This document shows, in pieces, positions 1 to 11,800 of a DNA stretch of 64,000 nt. The notes under the pieces are model-generated. The model searched no databases and had not been told where the DNA came from. It saw only the letters and a program-made list of their open reading frames with translations. The stretch lies in NCBI RefSeq assembly GCF_932276165.1, contig NC_063988.1, positions 4,092,001 through 4,156,000 of the forward strand. The letters run 5' to 3'. The first letter of the stretch is position 1. Each line of letters starts with the position of its first letter. This stretch comes from Plutella xylostella (lineage: Eukaryota; Arthropoda; Insecta; Lepidoptera; Plutellidae). The translations under genes were made by a program, and so were the position numbers.

Positions 1-1050
1 CAATTATAGCCAATTGTAGAAAATTATTGGGGAATGGCACTAAAAAGTTTAAGAACGTAGTTAAATATTTATTAATAGATATATTAACCCTAAATAATAA
101 TAATTGTTAACCCGAATATTCTAATACAACACACTTTAAAACTAAAAACATAATATAAGTAATTCGATACCAACAAAAAAATTCATAATTTTGTAGTAGG
201 TATACAGCTAATCCTAAAAATAAATATAAAATTTTGACAATACACAAACTATGATACTGGTGAGACAAAAATTTCAAACAAGTTCTATATTTTTTGTAAA
301 AGCTCTAGCCAACAAAACTATGATCACAAAATAATTTGGAATTTCATAATGAACAAGGAAGCCGAAGAGTCATACACATTTATCAAAACGTATGATGATT
401 GTGTACTGCAACAAATACGATATACATTAAATTTATTTGTTACAAATAATTATAGTTATGAAGAGCTTCTATTATAACAACAAAGCTGTGTACAGAGCAA
501 TTTTAAAAACCATTTGCTTATCTAAAATAGTTTTTATTACATTGAATTGAAACACCAATACTAGAAGGACGTTTGGATAAAATCACACCTAACACGTATA
601 TAATTTTATTGAAATTCTGCTAATTATTAGTTAATAGATACATTATTTAATACATTTTATTGCAGTGAATACAAAGTATGAAAAAAAATAGGAACCAAAA
701 AGAAACCGGACAGTAATTTTGTGATCTTTGTTATCATGGCTAATAATGTAAAAGTGTGAGCAAAAAATCCATATAAATCAATATCGTTTTTTTTTTATAC
801 GAAGCTATAATTAGTTCTGCGATTGTTGGGATTTATGTTTTATCTCCCTGCATTTATGTCATAATGTATCTAATAACTTTACACGTTTACGGCTGCACAC
901 AGATGTTAGTTAGTAGGTATAAGTTGTTACATACTGCTTGATCCACGTAAAAAGTACCCTGACACCTTTTACTATGTTTTTAAAAGAAGTGGTAGTGTCT
1001 TGTAATAAGGTATTTTTTTAGTGAAACGCGGTATAGTGTAGTGTTGAGAT
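1..1050. other. 3' flank / probable 3' UTR of LAPTM4, no gene seen
   Basis: This is AT-rich sequence downstream of the minus-strand LAPTM4 stop codon. Several TTTATT words occur (minus-strand AATAAA, for example at 605-610), so the 3' UTR could end at more than one place. I see no coding exon and no recognisable repeat. Confidence 0.5.
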
Positions 1051-4000
1051 TCAGACGCGAGACTGCGCGGGCGCGGCGCCCTCTGGCGGCAGCATGACCA
1101 CGGTGTGCGCGGGGGCGGGGGCGGGCGCGGAGGCGGGGGCCGATGCTGTTGTCTCCATCTGCGTAGACAAGTATAGCATATTATTAGTCATACTATAGTA
1201 GGGAGACGTCTAATGGACTTCCCGAAGAAATAGTTAGAGGTCACAGATGCAATACACCCTTTTTTACTGTATCTTTTACGATGATTTCAAATTTGTGGTT
1301 TCTCGTAATGACTAATGTAAATTATACATTAATTTCCTCTGTGTCTTCTCCAACACATGATACTAGGTAGCGGAATTGACCCCACTCACACACGATGCGG
1401 CGCATGGCAGAACAGCGTTGAAGCACTTATTGGGGAACGCCTATCACCATCAGTGGACGATTAATCGTGATGATGATGACCCTAAAATATAATAATTGCA
1501 TGGCCAACTCACAGCAACAGTAGTAGTAACACTCGGGTCAGCAGCAGCCATCATCGTCGCGGCGTGGTAAGACGGCGGGGGGGTCTGCTTCACCGCCTCG
1601 TCGTAGTCGGGCAGCAGCGTGGAGTAGTCGGGCGCGGGCGAGGGCGCGGGCGGCGCGCGCGACACCACGCCCTCGCTCGAGATCACGAAGGGCGTGAGTG
1701 ACTCGCGCATGTGCACGCGCATGGTCAGGTACTTGTAGCAGCGCCACACGATGCTGATGCAGTAGCCCTGGAGTTGAGAAGTGTGTGAATATGAATGTGG
1801 AAAAGAAGTTAAATAAGGTAATGGATGAATAATATAACGTAAGAATGGAGTGATTATGCCATGAGTGATGACAGTATGCTGAGTCTGAGTGTAATGATGT
1901 TTGAATATATGAATTAACGTTTTCTTAAATACAATGCAGCGACTCTATCGGAATCATTTGAAGAAGATAGATGCAGCTGACAGATGGAAACTGTACCAAC
2001 GGTAAAATATAAGCAAAGAACATAAAGCAGCCATGGATAACCAGACAGACAAGACGACATTGCGAGGGCTGGTCAGATAATATCGAACGAATGGCTGATG
2101 CCCACATACCTTCAGCAGCACGGCGGCCATGAACGCGGACAGCACGACCATGGCGAGCGCGGGCGCGGGCAGGCGCAGCAGCTCGGCGCGCCACGGCACG
2201 CGCTTCGTGGTCTCCTCCACCAGGTGGTGGATGGAGCGCAGGTAGCACAGGTAGCCGGTGGCGGTGAGACTGTAAGGGGGACGGGGGTTAGAGCGGGTTG
2301 GCAGTGACGAGTGTGAGAAAGTTTTACTGAGCTTATTCAGAGATGTGAACATTGTAGGTATTTTCATAGTGGGGAGGAGGACTTTGTAACTACGAAATTT
2401 AGAAGCAGAGTAGCATGTAAGATATAGGCATGAAAGCGAAATCAAAAAGTCATGTAACTTTCTAGGGCAGCATTTAAATTGCATCCGATTATTCCACTTG
2501 GTCATCAAATGGAAATGGAACGCATATCATGAAACGTAATTTGTGGCAAGAGGAAAAAGGACAATGTTTTCCCCTTGCATCATTTTGAGACGAATCGCGA
2601 GCCGTAGCGACGTTTTTGAAAGAGTACAATGCACGATGTTTTCCTTCACCGTAAGATTAGAATTTAAAAATAATTCTAATAAAAACACTCACACTGTGAT
2701 GGCGAAGTCGAAGATCTGCAGACAGAAGAAGGGCAGCAGATGGGCCGGCTTGCCGCGCGCCGCGCCGTAGATCAGCATCAGGGTGATGGCCAGCGTGCAC
2801 ACTGTAAGCAGGGCACCCATGTCCACGTCATCTATACACGGGGATGGTGGCGTCAGTCGCATGAGGGGTGGCTGCTACGCTCTTGAGTCTATGGTCTATG
2901 CTACGCTACTGGGGGTTCTATGTAGGTATGTAAGTACTTGTGATGGATTCGGCTTTGGGTTGCTATTAGCATTATTTTGTATGGATGTAGGTATATAATA
3001 ATTATTATCTGTGATATGTGCTTGTACTGAGCCATTTAATAGAAACCATCAGCGTGCACACTGTAAGCAGGGCATCCATGTCCACGTCATCTATACACGG
3101 GGATGGTGGCGTCAGTCGCATGAGGGGTGGCTGCTACGCTCTCTGAGGCTATTGGCTATGCTACGCTACTGGGGGCTCTAGGGGTTGCTACATATTGAGA
3201 TGTTGTGACTGGTGCTTAGTGAAAATTCTACAGTATGCGAGTACTTGTGTGTTTGGGATTAGTTGAATTCGGATTTGGATTGCTATTAGCATTATTTTGT
3301 ATGGATGTATATAATAATCGTATGATATTAGTTTATCTGTGACGTGTGCTTGTACTGAGTGAGTCATTTGATAGAAAGTTACATTATTTGTGACTCACAG
3401 CATTAATTTCATACCGGAATTCCTACAGAAGTCTTTATGGCGAAGCTAGGTTACAGATATGTATATGAAATAAATTAACTTCATAAAATAATAATGATGA
3501 TGATGAGTGAATGAATTATTACTGTAAACACCGTTGAATACTAGGTAGCGTGGGTTAGTACTGTTATAGGTACTTATTATAAGTTTAATTTACCAGTAAA
3601 TTATTATGTGCAGCATTTCTAAAAGCATTCTCATTTTTTAGATTTAACTAAGTAGTTAGATAATAACTTTGGAATTTACAACTATTGTTCTTATAAAACA
3701 ATGAGCCCAAAGGAAATAATTGATAAGCTATGCGTGAATCACTCAACTACTATAGGTCGAGTCAGATACCATACATAACATCCTGAAGTTCAAATAGGCA
3801 AAAATTACGACAAATAAATTGTAAAGTGTGTAAAATTTGAATGCTGCACCAATTATGATAGAACATAGCTAATAAAACTCTCCCGATTGAATTACTTGTT
3901 AATCTAAATACCGCAATATCCATATAGGACTTACATGGCCACATACACACACAGATCCAGGCATCGAAATTATAACACTCACTTTCGACACAAAGCAACA

Positions 4001-5738
4001 TTGCTTCTCTTTGAAGTAGAAGAGACTTCCTCTTTTGTAATTTAATAATAAATTTCTTTATTGAACTCAAGAAACCTCAGGATATCTTGTGTTTGGGTTG
4101 TATGTCTAGTTTATTAACCAAATCCAGTACTCACGGTAAATAAGCGAGTGGTCTCTCGGCGGCACATTAGACTGCGTGTAGGCGCTGGGCGGCGGCTCCA
4201 CGTTGCTCAGCGGCGTGGGCATGGCGGCGCCCACGTCCCCGTCGCGCTGCAGCTCCTCCAGCAGCCTCGGGTCGCGCACCACGGCTGCCAGGAACCCGAG
4301 GGCTACTAGGTGCAGCATCTGTGGGCCGGGTGGAGGTTATAGTTTTTAAATTGTATTATAGGTCTAGGCCTAAAACCATTCCCTGAAGGGAGGTTTGTGA
4401 TGAATCGCGATGGTTATAGGTAGACATTTTAATAAATTTTTCAGAGTATTTATCTTAATTTATATTATACTTAGCTTGCATATAAGAATTTAATATGAAA
4501 TAAGAGAGTGGCAAGTACCGTGGCAATGAAAAATGCCCTTAGCTCAGCATAAGTTGGTATATAGGTAAATAGTATATGTAGCATTTTTTCTGATATTAGT
4601 TTGTAAATATCATAATCATCATCATAATATTCAACATTTATTACAATATTTGTATGGAACTTTCTGTCTTGTCCTGGCAAAATTTATAATATTCAACATT
4701 ATCAGTTGAAGATAAATGGTGAATTCTGAGTATTTATCATACAATTTGTATTGTTATGTGTTTTAAATAGTAAGGTACTATTATGAAGCTAAAATATTAA
4801 ATACTTTGTACTGTAAGTAAGTGTCTCATTTTACAGTTTGTTCACACAAGTTTAACAATTAAAACACTTGTGTATATAGTTTCAAACCATTGATAATTAT
4901 AATAATTACTAACAATCACTGTGACATATTGTAGTTACAATTTACACAATAGCAGTGTCAGAATAGGCCCAATGTTATCAGTTCTTCCAGGAAAATAGTT
5001 TGAGAGAAACATATTTGTACCTATATTAATTGCAAAACTATTAAAACTGCACATTGTGGGCTGAACTATGATTAATAGTTAGGAATTATAAATAAAAAAT
5101 ATTATAAGTTAGATCTTATTGGAACATTAGGTATTTTATAAATTAACTGTGCATTATTTGGTTAAGTTTGTCCTAGACTTTGTGTTCAAAAATATTTGGC
5201 CTTAGAATTAACATGAATTATTGATATTTCACACTATCATTTGATCAAGACTCATACCAAGGTCAAACTCACATATAATGGAACAGTCTAACTGTAATAA
5301 GAAATACATTTGCATTTCAAGTCAAGTTTGATCATCTTCAATCCACATCTAGATAAAGGCTTCTCTCAAGGAGCTCTATAAAACTCTGTCCTCAAGAATT
5401 ATTAGCATTTACAAGGTACTATAAGGACTTTTTTTTTAATGATTTCGCAAACATCCAATCAGTAGGTACATGTACTATGAGCAGTTGTGTTGAGAGACTT
5501 TGGCTTGGTAAGGTAGCCCTCCCACTGTCAGGCACCCTTTATTATTTAGTTCAAGTTTTTAGGAATTATACAATGTCCTATGTGTTGTTTTAGTTACTAA
5601 TTCATAATATCCAGTTACATGTAATCTTACCAGATGCCATGAGCCCAGCAGGATGGTGCCGGTGCGCACGTGCAGGCAGAAGCAGCATCTCCACTCGCTG
5701 CTCCGTTCACTACCCAACTTGGGGCGGAACCTTAACAT
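1051..5738 (-). CDS. LAPTM4: Lysosomal-associated transmembrane protein 4 (LAPTM4), 6 coding exons
   Basis: Exons on the minus strand: 5738-5631, 4318-4135, 2831-2693, 2269-2110, 1767-1513 and 1158-1051. All junctions are GT-AG and the phases join into 317 aa. Exon 1 carries the family's N-terminal Cys cluster and HVRTGTILLGSW. Four hydrophobic segments follow (about residues 28-50, 100-118, 125-150 and 175-205), then VWRCYKYL, the usual end of the last membrane span. The cytosolic tail has DYDEAV and a PPSY motif near 261-264. In family members such PY motifs recruit Nedd4-type ubiquitin ligases for lysosomal sorting (family knowledge). The last exon adds an Ala/Pro-rich tail ending QSRV, longer than in the mammalian proteins. 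The start codon lies just after a pyrimidine-rich CAG, so an upstream 5' UTR exon is likely. LAPTM4 proteins are late endosome/lysosome membrane proteins linked to transport of small molecules and sphingolipids. Confidence 0.93.
2791..3373. repeat. Imperfect tandem duplication covering the start of LAPTM4 exon 3
   Basis: The segment from about 2791 to 3036 recurs at about 3050-3373. Both copies contain the 5' end of exon 3, its splice acceptor (exon end at 2831; copy at 3090) and the intron upstream of it. The shared later portion includes a stretch around 'ttgctattagcattatttt'. The second copy lacks the exon's donor site, carries extra bases and has point differences, for example the start of exon 3 reads 'ggcatccatg' instead of 'ggcacccatg'. 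It is therefore an exon remnant inside intron 2. Confidence 0.85.
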
Positions 5739-6574
5739 ATTGCCGTCTGTTGGCGGAAGAAAAATTATAATTATTCAGTGATTCTAACAGTTTTTAAAAA
5801 TCAACTTGCAACCGCGCAAAATAAGCAACGATGATGGTAAATTTGCCACACTAAGTTACAGCCTTGTAAAACAAATTGCATGGATTAGCAAAAAATTACA
5901 CATTTCACAATTGATCAGGAGTGTAGGTAATTTCCAATTGTATGCACTTAAAGTAGTCAAAGACATCCATAAATTATTGTAGTAAGTGTAAAACAGGTAA
6001 AATGTGTTAAGTTCTCACGATTTCTTGAGTGGATTGCAAAAACCTTCACAAAATATCAACAGTGAGTCAGCTGGAGGCTCATGGAAAAATAATTACTTTA
6101 CGATTAATAGAAATAACAAACCTAAGGACGCAATGATGGTTAATTTTTATGCGCACTTTAAAAACTTTATTGATTTGTTTTTTTTGCGAATAGGTTTATA
6201 TTTTTATTTATTTTTGTGAAATTTGTGATTGTGAAATCTACGACACTTTTCGACGTCAAAATTAATGATCAAAGAGTATCTATTGTCTATGCTATTAGTG
6301 ATGTAAACCGGTATTAATCGGCAACTATTAGACTCGAATGAGTAATCGAATCACGATTCATGCGATTTCACCCAGTGTGTTCCAATCTTTTCTAGTCTTG
6401 ATGTTGGTATGACTGCCATAAAAAATTGCGAAATTTGACATTTCTATTGTCAAATGTGACAGATAATTATGAATAATATGAATGAGTGGGAGGTGAGGAA
6501 AATAAAAATATTTTTTTACAATATTCCTCTTTTGCCAATTTGTTTCTAATAAGTGTGAAAAAATTGCAGTGATA
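5739..6574. promoter_or_regulatory. Head-to-head intergenic region, LAPTM4 / LAMTOR4
   Basis: This 836-bp stretch lies between the divergent start codons of LAPTM4 (minus) and LAMTOR4 (plus). It must hold at least the LAMTOR4 promoter and probably a LAPTM4 5' UTR exon, because the LAPTM4 start follows an acceptor-like 'ttccgccaacag'. No TATA box or initiator could be assigned with confidence. Confidence 0.45.
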
Positions 6575-6947
6575 ATGGAAAAGATTCCGGACCAAGTTGG
6601 ATTCTTGGTATTGACAGAGGACGGAGCAGTCCTTGAGTCTGGCGGTGAGCTAGAGAACGACGAACGTGTGGCCACAATAATAACCGATCTCATCACTCTA
6701 TCTAACAGGTGACTAATCCTTTGTACGTTTTAGCATCATTAAAACAATGCTTTACATAAGCTAATTATGTATTTCTATTTTCAGAGTCGATCCCGTAGCT
6801 TTTACCACTAATGAACAGTTCAAGAAAATTTCAATAACATACGACGACCACTGGTTTACGATCTGCTTATCTAACAAGAAAATTTACGTTGTGAAGAGAA
6901 ATCTACCTAAATCGGAAATTGTGGAAGGAAATACTGTGAATGTCTGA
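6575..6947 (+). CDS. LAMTOR4: Ragulator complex protein LAMTOR4, 2 exons
   Basis: Exons are 6575-6708 and 6785-6947, with a 76-nt GT-AG intron that splits an Arg codon. The product is 98 aa. The N-terminus contains IPDQVGFLVLTEDGAVLES and GGELENDE, which match the family's IPDQLGYLVL and DLENDE blocks. The C-terminal half ends with IYVVKR before a short variable tail. Human LAMTOR4 is 99 aa, so this looks complete. LAMTOR4 is a roadblock-fold subunit of Ragulator, the lysosomal scaffold that anchors Rag GTPases for mTORC1 activation (family knowledge). The stop codon is only 14 nt upstream of the RFT1 start codon. Confidence 0.95.
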
Positions 6948-6961
6948 AGATAAATTTAAAA

Positions 6962-8641
6962 ATGGGGCGAAATTTACTAATGAGTAGCCTTGAAAATGCA
7001 TCTTTTAACATAATTTTCCAAATAGTTTTTAGGTGTATAACCTTCATTATAAATGCTTGGGTTATAAGGAATATAGGTCATGAAGTCCTGGGCATAATGA
7101 ATGTTAGACTTCTGCTCCTAGAAAGTACTATCTTGTTTTTAAGTCGAGAACCATTCAACAGAGCCTGCTTAGGCCAGAAAGATGAATTTAGCTGGAATCA
7201 TATCATTAACCAAATTTGGCTGTCTGTCCCTCTCAGTTGTGTGCTTTCTTTAGTTTTTGTGTATGTCTGGTTGAATCTGTTGCCTCTTGGAAGCCCAGAG
7301 TATGCATTCCAGTATGCTTTTGGCTGCTGGAGTGTGGCATTCTCATGTGTCCTGGAGCTGTGTGCCGCCAACATGGTCCTTGTGGCACAACTCTTCTGCT
7401 TTGTGAAGCTTAAAGTTGCTCTTGACACTTTGCACATATTTGTCAGAACCACCCTGTTCCTCAGTATCATAGTCTATAACAGATCTTTGGCTCTTATTGC
7501 ATTTTCAGTAGCACAAGTTGGTAGTATTGGAACCATAGTAGTAAGTTATTACATTTTCTTTCATTGGTATTTAAAAAATAAGCCTCTTTATGCTAAAGGT
7601 GCACTTAAAAGCAAGGTGGTCCCTGAGAGTATTTTGAAGAAATTGTATGAGAATATGGATGATTTCCACTTCACATCTTTGAAGGACTTTCTGCCAAAAT
7701 GGCTTGGGAGTGTAAACTCAACATTCAGCAAGAAGTTGAGTTCCCTGACTGTTAGTTTTGCTAAACAAGGAGTTGTGAAGCAGCTGCTGACCGAGGGGGA
7801 GAAGTATGTGATGTCCGTCAGTCCGGTGATGAGCTTCAGTGAGCAAGCTACCTATGACGTGGTGAACAACCTAGGCAGTCTGGCGGCGCGGTTCATCTTC
7901 AGGCCCATTGAGGACAGCAGCTACTTCTACTTCACTCAGATGGTGAGCCGGGACCTGCCGCTGCACAAGCAGGATCAGAACAAGATTCAGGAGTCTTGCC
8001 ACGTCTTGTCACAAATCTGTAAAACTGTCACCTCTATTGGTTTAGTTGTCTTAGTGTTTGGTCAGAGCTATGCCAAGACTCTGCTGCTCTTGTATGGGGG
8101 TGAGACATTTGTAGCAAGCGGGCTGCCGGTGCAGCTGCTCCGGAGTCACTGCCTCGCCATAGTCCTGCTGGCCATCAATGGGATCACTGAATGCTATGCT
8201 TTTGCCACAATGACTAGCACACAGTTGAATAGTTATAATTACCTCATGGTATTGTTCTCTATAAGCTTTCTGTTATTGTCATATGGCCTAACATATGTTT
8301 TTGGACCAGTAGGATTTATAGTTTCTAACTGTATAAATATGTTTGCTAGAATACTACACAGCATACACTTTATTGATGCTAAGTGTAGAGATACGGGTTA
8401 CAAGCCATTAGATGGGTTGCATGTTGGAAAGATATTCCTATTGACATTGTTCACAGCTGGGATATTGTGCAAAGTATCGGAGAACAAATTACTGAGTACT
8501 TCTATAATTTTGCACATCGCCATTGGGGCTGTATTGTTCTTTTTAGTAATTTTGTCCTGGGTCTATGAAAACAAAGAACTTGTTATTAAAATGTACAACA
8601 AATTTGCAAGCAAAGATGAGACCAAGGTATCAAAAGACTAA
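6962..8641 (+). CDS. RFT1: RFT1, ER membrane protein of N-glycan precursor assembly
   Basis: This is a single-exon gene of 559 aa, close to the length of animal RFT1 (about 540-560 aa). The N-terminal region QIVFRCITFIINAWVIRNIG, then NVRLLLLESTILFLSREPF and FNRACLG, are RFT1 hallmarks. Multiple hydrophobic spans cover most of the protein and the C-terminus is Lys-rich. RFT1 is needed for dolichol-linked oligosaccharide assembly in the ER. It was proposed to flip Man5GlcNAc2-PP-dolichol, and its exact biochemical role is debated. The start at 6962 has an adenine-rich context. The in-frame Met at 6980 is an alternative. There is no room for a separate promoter between this start and the LAMTOR4 stop, so RFT1 must come from a shared transcript or from a promoter inside or upstream of LAMTOR4. 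Confidence 0.95.
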   Translation: MGRNLLMSSLENASFNIIFQIVFRCITFIINAWVIRNIGHEVLGIMNVRLLLLESTILFLSREPFNRACLGQKDEFSWNHIINQIWLSVPLSCVLSLVFVYVWLNLLPLGSPEYAFQYAFGCWSVAFSCVLELCAANMVLVAQLFCFVKLKVALDTLHIFVRTTLFLSIIVYNRSLALIAFSVAQVGSIGTIVVSYYIFFHWYLKNKPLYAKGALKSKVVPESILKKLYENMDDFHFTSLKDFLPKWLGSVNSTFSKKLSSLTVSFAKQGVVKQLLTEGEKYVMSVSPVMSFSEQATYDVVNNLGSLAARFIFRPIEDSSYFYFTQMVSRDLPLHKQDQNKIQESCHVLSQICKTVTSIGLVVLVFGQSYAKTLLLLYGGETFVASGLPVQLLRSHCLAIVLLAINGITECYAFATMTSTQLNSYNYLMVLFSISFLLLSYGLTYVFGPVGFIVSNCINMFARILHSIHFIDAKCRDTGYKPLDGLHVGKIFLLTLFTAGILCKVSENKLLSTSIILHIAIGAVLFFLVILSWVYENKELVIKMYNKFASKDETKVSKD

Positions 8642-8704
8642 CATTCAGTTATTGTCAAGCTAATGTAATTTGTAAATAAGATTGGAAACCTATAATACTG
8701 TTAA

Positions 8705-8724
8705 AATAAAGTTTTTTTAATAAA
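8705..8724 (+). terminator. RFT1 polyadenylation signals
   Basis: Two AATAAA hexamers at 8705-8710 and 8719-8724 lie 64-83 nt after the RFT1 stop codon. They are the expected end of the LAMTOR4-RFT1 unit. No canonical AATAAA lies between the LAMTOR4 stop and the RFT1 start. Confidence 0.75.
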
Positions 8725-8738
8725 TTTTAAATATATCT

Positions 8739-8744
8739 TTTATT
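8739..8744 (-). terminator. Likely CCZ1 polyadenylation signal
   Basis: TTTATT on the plus strand is AATAAA on the minus strand. It lies 84 nt past the CCZ1 stop codon and only 15 nt from the second RFT1 signal, so the two convergent 3' ends probably overlap. Confidence 0.5.
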
Positions 8745-8827
8745 TTAATAGATCTATGACAGATTGCATGATTTGCATAAATAACAATAATATGAACAAC
8801 AGTTAAAATATTTAATCTTATCACATA

Positions 8828-11800
8828 TTAGGTTGGATAAAAGAATATGCCCTTCATTTGAGCCTCGCATATCCTTTTCACGTCATCTGCAACAAAGAAA
8901 TAAAGTAATGTAAAACAAGGATCAAAGTTCTCAGTAACATAAAAACACAGGTTACAACTCTGTTGGCCGCCTTCGGGTCTTTGATCGCCATCTATGGATT
9001 AATATTGTCGTGGTAATAAATGATGGCAGTAATATACCTGCAATTTCTTTTAAGTTGGCGCTTTTCTGTTGGATGATCACGTAAAACTCTCGTTCGTTGG
9101 AAGTTTTCCCAGTTATCCAGTATTCATCAGGAGTCTTGATTATTATTTCTCCATAACTGCCCAAACTGTAACATCAGAAAAAGTTCAAGATTAATTTAAA
9201 TGCGAGGACTTGGAACATGTAATATTTAAAAAATAATTAAGCTCTGTTCAGTACCTTTTCTTATCTGCATGAATGCCAGCGATAATACTCAGTACTTCCG
9301 GCTTTACTGCAGTTGATGGAATCAATTTATTTGTTGGTGACTGAAACAACAGTGAAATACAACAATTAATTCATAGAAAGAAATATGAGCTTTGCAAAAT
9401 TTAAGATTTGCCTGTGTATTTTTTATTAGAAGCTGATAGTTCCTCTCAAATTTATTTTGACACATTTAACACAGTTCAGCGAAATCACTTTACACAAACG
9501 TCTTGGGCACATCGTGTGAACGGCTCTACTTTCATCACATGGCCTTCATATATAATTTCCAGAAATACCAGGCTAACTTTATGAAACTGTCATCTTTTAC
9601 CCACAGTCAAACCAAAAATATTGGTTTTGTAATGTATAAGTACCTAATACTGCAATGTTTAATAAATATGTAGTTAGGTACTCACCGAGGTCTTAAACGC
9701 CAGGTTGAGCCTGTTGTAGTAGAGGAACTTGGCCTCAGCCCCCGCGAGCTGTGCGTTCTGCAGCGCCGTCAGCGCCACCTGCTCGCTGACGGCGGACGCG
9801 ATGGCGGACAGCTGCGGCCCGATGGTGGCGTCTAGGGCTCGGAAGGAGTCCAGCTCTAGGGTTGTGTTCACTGGAATTATATGATCAAAATATGTATTTC
9901 AATCGTGAACATTAGATCTTAACAATAGGGATGTGCTACTTGATTACCCATATTGGGCACTGCAAAGTGTCAATACTGTCTGTTATATTTAAATACTTAC
10001 AATCTATAACGTTTTTATTTTTATGATTCTGTTGGTAAAGTTAAACTTAGATTTACAGAACTTGATATGAACTGATAACTATAGTCAGCTTGCTAACAAA
10101 AATACACTCTTATAAATACTTTGTTTACTTGAAACCAACATACAGAGTGTCAGTAGGTAGGAGACTATTTGGATCTTAAAAAACAATCTATAAAGCTAGC
10201 CTAGCAGTAAGAAAGCAAACTTAAAATAACAAATTACCATCAACAGTAAAACAGACGGTAGCGCTCAAGGTCCTATAGATGACCAGGTAATACTGCTTGG
10301 TCTCGCTGTCCCCCTCTCTCCTCAGGTACACTTTGTTGAGCTTCAGCAGGTCTTCCTTGGTCCGGATTCCCTCCGGCGGGCTGATGAAGCGGCCGTGCCT
10401 CTGCGCCGCGGCCACCGCGCCCCCCTGGATCTCCTTCTCCACTTGTTCCGGTAGCAATGTTTGGACCAGGTACTGGTACAGTGTTAGCATGTCTTTTGAT
10501 GCTAGGCCATTCCTGTAAGTGTTTTATTTTGTTTAAACGTTGATCAAGTAGCAAGTGGAGTAATAGTAACTTAACTGTTTTAAATAATTTGTACTCTTTA
10601 CGTGAAACGTAATAATTGTACATATGTATTTATATGTGTATAATAAATGACTTGAAGTCACCTCTGCTCACTTGAAAAAAAGCATAATACTTACCAAATT
10701 AGTTGGTCATTATAGACAAATGAGGCACATTTGAAGTCAGGGTAAGTGACCTCAATTAAGTCTATAAAGCATAATACTTTGAAGAAAGAATTCTTGTCCA
10801 GCGGCAGATAGTTGATCCCTTTTATTATGTCTGAAATATCGTGTAAGATACTCTTTGAAGTTATGTACTGCAACAAAAATAAAAAATGGCTTTATCTAAT
10901 TGTATTGTAATACAGCACTTAGATAGTATTGAAGTTATGACCCATGAGGGATTACTATAAGCTTTAATTTTCAAACTTACTGGTGTAAAGAAATGTTCAC
11001 ATTTATCATATAAGTCTTCTATGGGAATGTCTGAAAACTGTCCTAAGAAGAGCTTGAACATGTTGTATGCTGAAATGAGTACATCATACATCACGGTGGG
11101 CTCCACCTAGAAAGAAAAAGAAAGGTGTAGTTAGAGGTTTGCAGTTTGTTTTTCTTAACCTTCATAGCTGTTAAGTAGATTAAATGATTTTACGCATAAG
11201 CGGTATCTTGTCAATATTACTACTTTTAAGCAAATAAATGTTTTTTTAAATAATTTATTTATCCCAATTAAGTACATGTTTTTACTTAATCTATCTAGCC
11301 ACTATGGAAAACCACTAGGTTTATGTGTAGCATCGAGTGTTACTGGTATTTCAACTTGCTTTACTTTACTACATACATAAGTTATATGGGTCCATGATTT
11401 GAGTAAGAGGAAGTCCAAAATAACTTGGGTTGACTATCACTTAGTCAAGGCATAGGTTGTGTTGTAACAAGAGATAAAAGAGCTGGCTGGTGGCTGAGGG
11501 AACTACAGTAACAGGAGAATAGCATTTGGGAGAATACTTACTGTATCATTTTTAGTGTCTCCCACAGAAGACAGAGATTTGGTAGTGTATGGTATCTGAA
11601 CAATCTGAAAAAATAAAAATGCAGTTTCAAAAAGAACATAAACTTAATGACGTTGGAGCACCCCTCCCATTAGTTTACTACAAAAAATACAGTTTTCAGT
11701 ATTAAAGTGTAATTTAAAATGTACATACCAATACCATCCAATAATCTTTTTCTGGTTGATAGAAAATGTATCTCTTTGTTTGTGTCTGTAGAGCTTCACA

